The notes under the pieces were generated by a model, which searched no databases, had not been told where the DNA came from, and saw nothing but the letters and a program-made list of their open reading frames with translations. Position numbers and translations under genes: made by a program. Shown here piece by piece: positions 61,238 through 64,000 of a stretch of 64,000 nt of DNA (position 1 is its first letter; the number at the start of each line of letters is the position of its first letter). Location of the stretch: NCBI RefSeq assembly GCF_014636775.1, contig NZ_BMEQ01000006.1:62001-126000 (forward strand). Direction: 5' to 3'. Source of the stretch: Kocuria dechangensis. GTDB taxonomy: Bacteria > Actinomycetota > Actinomycetes > Actinomycetales > Micrococcaceae.

Positions 61238-62761
61238 TCAGCCCAGGAGCAGGGCCGGCTCCTCGAGGATCCGGGCCACGTCCGCCACGAACCGCCCAGC
61301 GAGGTCGCCGTCGACCACACGGTGGTCGAAGGACCCGCCCAGGGTGGTCACCCAGCGCGGGACCACGGCGCCGTCCACGACCCAGGGCTTCTGCCGGATG
61401 CTGCCGAACGCCACGATGCCCACCTCGCCGGGGTTGATGATCGGCGTCCCGGTGTCCAGGCCCAGGGGCCCGATGTTGGTGATGGTGAGGGTCCCGCCCT
61501 GCATGTCCGCCGGCTGGGTCCGGCCCGCCCGGGCCGTGCGGGACAGCTCCTCCAGGGCGACGGCCAGGTCCCGCAGGGACAGGTCCTGGGCCTCCTTGAT
61601 GTTCGGCACCATGAGCCCGCGCGGGGTCGCCGCGGCGATGCCCAGGTTCACGAAGTGCTTGACGAGGATCTCCTCGTCCGTCCACGTGGCGTTGACCTGG
61701 GGGGTGCGCGCCACCGCCCAGATCACCGCCTTCGCAACGACGAGCAACGGGGTGACCTTGACGCCCTCGAAGTCGGGCGAGGCCTTGAGCCGCTGGACGA
61801 ACTCCATGGTGCGGGTCGCGTCGACGTCCACGAACACGGAGGCGTGCGGGGCGCTGAACGCGCTGCGCACCATGTTCTGCGCGGTGGCCTTGCGCACCCC
61901 CTTGACGGGGATCCGCTCGATCCGGCCGTCGTCGCGGGCCGCCGCGGGGCGGCCGGGCTCGCTCTCGTGCAGCCGCGCGGCGTGGGCCAGCAGGTCCTGC
62001 CGGGTGATCTGGCCCGCGGTCCCGGTGGCGGGGACGTCCGCGAGGTCGATGCCCAGGTCCCGGGCGGTCTTGCGCACCGGCGGCTTCGCCAGCGCCGGCC
62101 GGCGGGGCACCTCCGCGGGGGCGGGCGGCGTGGCGTCCCGGGAGGGCTGCGGCTCCTCGCCGCGCCCGGGCCGGAACCAGACCCCGCGGTCCTCGGCGAG
62201 ACGTGCGGCGCGGTCGGCGATGCCCTGCGCGGCGCTCAGCCCGGTGCCCAGCCCGCTGCCCAGGGGGCCGCGGGAGATCTTCTCGGTCCACCCGCCCTGC
62301 CTGGCCGGCTGCGGGACGGGCGCGGGCTCCGGGACGGGTGCCTGCTGCGGCGGGGCGACGCGCCGGCGGCGGCGCACCGGGTCCGCCTTGGGACCGGAGC
62401 CGACGAGCGGGCGCGAGTCCTCACCGGCGCCGCCCGGGGCGCTCTCCCCGCCTGTCTCCGCGGCGGGCGTCCCGGCCTGCCCGGGGTCCCCGGTCCGGGC
62501 CGGGGCCGCGGAGGGCGCCTCGTCCGCGGTGCCGACCGAGATGATCGGGGTGCCGACCTCGACGGTGCGGCCCTCGGGCACGAGCAGGTCCATGACCGTC
62601 CCCGCGTACGGCGAGGGCAGCTCGACGACGGACTTGGCCGTCTCGATCTCCACGATCACCTGGTTGACCGTCACGGTCTCCCCCGGCGCGACCTTCCACG
62701 CGAGGATCTCCGCCTCGGTCAGGCCCTCGCCGACGTCGGGAAGCTTGAAGATCTGGGGCAT
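61238..62761 (-). CDS. 2-oxoacid dehydrogenase E2 (dihydrolipoamide acyltransferase)
   Basis: A 507-aa acyltransferase core. Lipoyl domain at residues 1-80 with the lipoylated Lys in [14 protein letters not shown] long Pro/Ala/Arg linker follows. Peripheral subunit-binding domain near 225-260 ([32 protein letters not shown]). Catalytic domain from about 285 ends in [15 protein letters not shown] with the active His and Asp. ATG at 62761 is preferred over the GTG at 62773, where the purine-rich element would directly abut the start. A single lipoyl domain and two-subunit E1 fit branched-chain 2-oxoacid dehydrogenase, though pyruvate cannot be excluded. Confidence 0.9.
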   Translation of the reverse strand: MPQIFKLPDVGEGLTEAEILAWKVAPGETVTVNQVIVEIETAKSVVELPSPYAGTVMDLLVPEGRTVEVGTPIISVGTADEAPSAAPARTGDPGQAGTPAAETGGESAPGGAGEDSRPLVGSGPKADPVRRRRRVAPPQQAPVPEPAPVPQPARQGGWTEKISRGPLGSGLGTGLSAAQGIADRAARLAEDRGVWFRPGRGEEPQPSRDATPPAPAEVPRRPALAKPPVRKTARDLGIDLADVPATGTAGQITRQDLLAHAARLHESEPGRPAAARDDGRIERIPVKGVRKATAQNMVRSAFSAPHASVFVDVDATRTMEFVQRLKASPDFEGVKVTPLLVVAKAVIWAVARTPQVNATWTDEEILVKHFVNLGIAAATPRGLMVPNIKEAQDLSLRDLAVALEELSRTARAGRTQPADMQGGTLTITNIGPLGLDTGTPIINPGEVGIVAFGSIRQKPWVVDGAVVPRWVTTLGGSFDHRVVDGDLAGRFVADVARILEEPALLLG

Positions 62762-62804
62762 GTTCGTACTCACTCTCTCTTGCGGGCGCCCGCCGCCGGT
62801 CGGC

Positions 62805-63788
62805 TCAGTAGGCGAAGGACCGGTCCAGGGCGTCCAGGATCCGGTCGAGGTCCGGCACGTACTGGTCCTCGACGGCCGCCACCGGGTACGGCAGGTGGAA
62901 CGCGCCGACCCGCAGCACGGGGGCCTCGAGGGAGTAGAACGCGCGCTCGGTGATCCGGGCGGCGATCTCCCCGCCGAGCCCGCCGAAGGTCGGCGCCTCG
63001 TGGGCGACCACGAGGCGGCCGGTGCGGCGCACCGAGTCCTCGAGGGTGTCGAAGTCGATGGGAGACAGGGACCGCAGGTCGATCACCTCGACGCTGCGCC
63101 CGTCCTCCTCCGCGGCCTGCGCCGCGGCGAGCGCCACCGGCACCAGGGGGCCGTAGGCGACGACGGTCGCGTCCTCGCCCGGGCGGACCACCTGGGCGGT
63201 GAACGGGTCCGCGGTGGGCCGCTCGGTGTCCACGTCGCCCTTGAGCCAGTACCGCCGCTTGGGCTCGAAGACGATGACCGGGTCCTCGCACGCGATCGCC
63301 TGCTGGGTCATCCAGTAGGCGTCCTGGGCGTTGGACGGGGTCACCACGCGCAGCCCGGCGGTGTGCGCGAAGTACGCCTCCGGGGACTCCGAGTGGTGCT
63401 CGACCGAGCCGATGACCCCGCCGTAGGGGATGCGGATCGTCACCGGCACGGTGACGTCCCCGCTGGTGCGGTTGCGCATCTTGGCGAGCTGGGTGGTGAT
63501 CTGGTTGAACGCGGGGAAGGAGAAGCCGTCGAACTGGATCTCGCACACGGGGCGGTAGCCGCGCATGGCCAGGCCCACGGCGGTGCCGACGATCCCGGCC
63601 TCCCCCAGCGGGGTGTCCAGCACGCGGTGCGCGCCGAAGTCGGCCTTGAGCCCCTCCGTGACGCGGTACACCCCGCCGAGGGCGCCGATGTCCTCGCCCA
63701 TGAGCAGGACCTTCGGGTTCTCCTCCAGCGCCCGGCGCAGGCCCGCGTTGACCGCCTTCGCGATGGTCAGGTTCGCGACGTCGTTCAT
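62805..63788 (-). CDS. 2-oxoacid dehydrogenase E1 component, beta subunit
   Basis: A 327-aa transketolase-like E1-beta. Seen: [86 protein letters not shown] and [14 protein letters not shown], close to branched-chain E1-beta. The start overlaps the E1-alpha stop (ATGA). E2 follows after 43 nt. Confidence 0.93.
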   Translation of the reverse strand: MNDVANLTIAKAVNAGLRRALEENPKVLLMGEDIGALGGVYRVTEGLKADFGAHRVLDTPLGEAGIVGTAVGLAMRGYRPVCEIQFDGFSFPAFNQITTQLAKMRNRTSGDVTVPVTIRIPYGGVIGSVEHHSESPEAYFAHTAGLRVVTPSNAQDAYWMTQQAIACEDPVIVFEPKRRYWLKGDVDTERPTADPFTAQVVRPGEDATVVAYGPLVPVALAAAQAAEEDGRSVEVIDLRSLSPIDFDTLEDSVRRTGRLVVAHEAPTFGGLGGEIAARITERAFYSLEAPVLRVGAFHLPYPVAAVEDQYVPDLDRILDALDRSFAY

Positions 63789-64000
63789 GCGAGGTCCTCC
63801 TCGGTCCCGGAGAGCGTGCCCTCCGCGGGGCGGTCGGGGTCGGCGGCCACGGTCAGTCCCGCGGCCTGCGTGCCGCGGTCGGTCCCGGGCGCACCGGCGG
63901 CGGGGCGGCCGGCCGCGTCGTCGTCGGCCCGGTCCTCGCCGGCCGGGCCCTCCTCGGCGGTGTCGGCGAAGCCGGCCTGGTACGCGGCGTACCAGGCCCG
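63785..64000 (-). CDS. 2-oxoacid dehydrogenase E1 component, alpha subunit (3' part)
   Basis: Only the C-terminal 71 codons and the stop are in the window; the gene continues beyond position 64000. The visible part begins RAWYAAYQAGFADTAEE, then an Ala/Gly/Asp-rich tail (DDDAAGRPAAGAPGTDRG) and ends GTEEDLA. The long disordered tail is an extension past the usual E1-alpha end. Identity rests mainly on the overlap with E1-beta. Confidence 0.75.
   Translation of the reverse strand, partial: RAWYAAYQAGFADTAEEGPAGEDRADDDAAGRPAAGAPGTDRGTQAAGLTVAADPDRPAEGTLSGTEEDLA

Overview
The window is high-GC DNA (roughly 70 percent or more by eye) with very short gaps, many ATGA/GTGA start-stop overlaps, frequent GTG and TTG starts, and actinobacterial gene forms: an MrpA-MrpB fusion, a CtaG/CopD fusion, an LAL-type regulator beside benABCD, a 6C-type small RNA, and cysteine-free ribosomal proteins. 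This points to an actinobacterium, most likely Micrococcales (Kocuria/Micrococcaceae-like). The genus is inference; the phylum is well supported. No insertion sequence, prophage, CRISPR array or replication origin was seen, so this looks like ordinary chromosome.

Layout. 1-832 (minus): start of a thiamin-precursor ECF transporter operon under a TPP riboswitch. 1023-7957 (minus): Mrp-type Na+/H+ antiporter operon mnhA(B)CDEFG plus a DUF4235 gene. 8151-11979: MFS transporter, dcd, tRNA-Gly(CCC), panD and an AEC transporter. 12222-16684 (plus): complete LpqY-SugABC-like sugar ABC importer closed by a 40-bp perfect palindrome. 16890-18658: two unrecognised membrane-associated proteins. 18803-26644 (minus): copper and cytochrome-oxidase maturation cluster (membrane protein, CopC, PCu(A)C chaperone, Dyp peroxidase, CopD/CtaG fusion, thioredoxin-NHL protein). 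26802-29216 (minus): glycerate kinase, HU, and rpmB-rpmG-rpsN. 29507-34615 (minus): a lone FecE-like ATPase, SGNH hydrolase and malQ in overlapping array, then an alcohol dehydrogenase. 34690-40305: LLM monooxygenase-like protein, HAD phosphatase, CitE-like lyase, glutathionyl-hydroquinone-reductase-like protein, a membrane protein and a MarR regulator.

40367-52687 is the metabolic centrepiece. It holds a 6C-type ncRNA, catA divergent from benABCD, an LAL regulator (benR-like), and a catR-catB-catC operon. Together these convert benzoate to the cis-diol (BenABC), to catechol (BenD), to cis,cis-muconate (CatA), to muconolactone (CatB) and to 3-oxoadipate enol-lactone (CatC). No benzoate transporter and no later 3-oxoadipate genes lie in the window. 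BenC carries an extra C-terminal helical domain resembling the FCD ligand-binding domain of GntR regulators.

52716-60770 has an acyl-CoA ligase, a membrane protein, a NarL-type response regulator with one intact and one degenerate sensor-like protein, 3-methyladenine DNA glycosylase I and an aminotransferase. 61238-64000 (minus) is the 3' part of a two-subunit-E1 2-oxoacid dehydrogenase operon, and its first gene runs off the window.

The observations most worth following up are the BenC-FCD fusion, the TPP riboswitch with a visible Shine-Dalgarno-sequestering stem, the 6C-type RNA with its own promoter, a motif shared by the marR and quinone-reductase upstream regions, a GTGTCG hexanucleotide array between divergent genes, and a recurring -10-like hexamer 6-8 nt before start codons that suggests many leaderless mRNAs.
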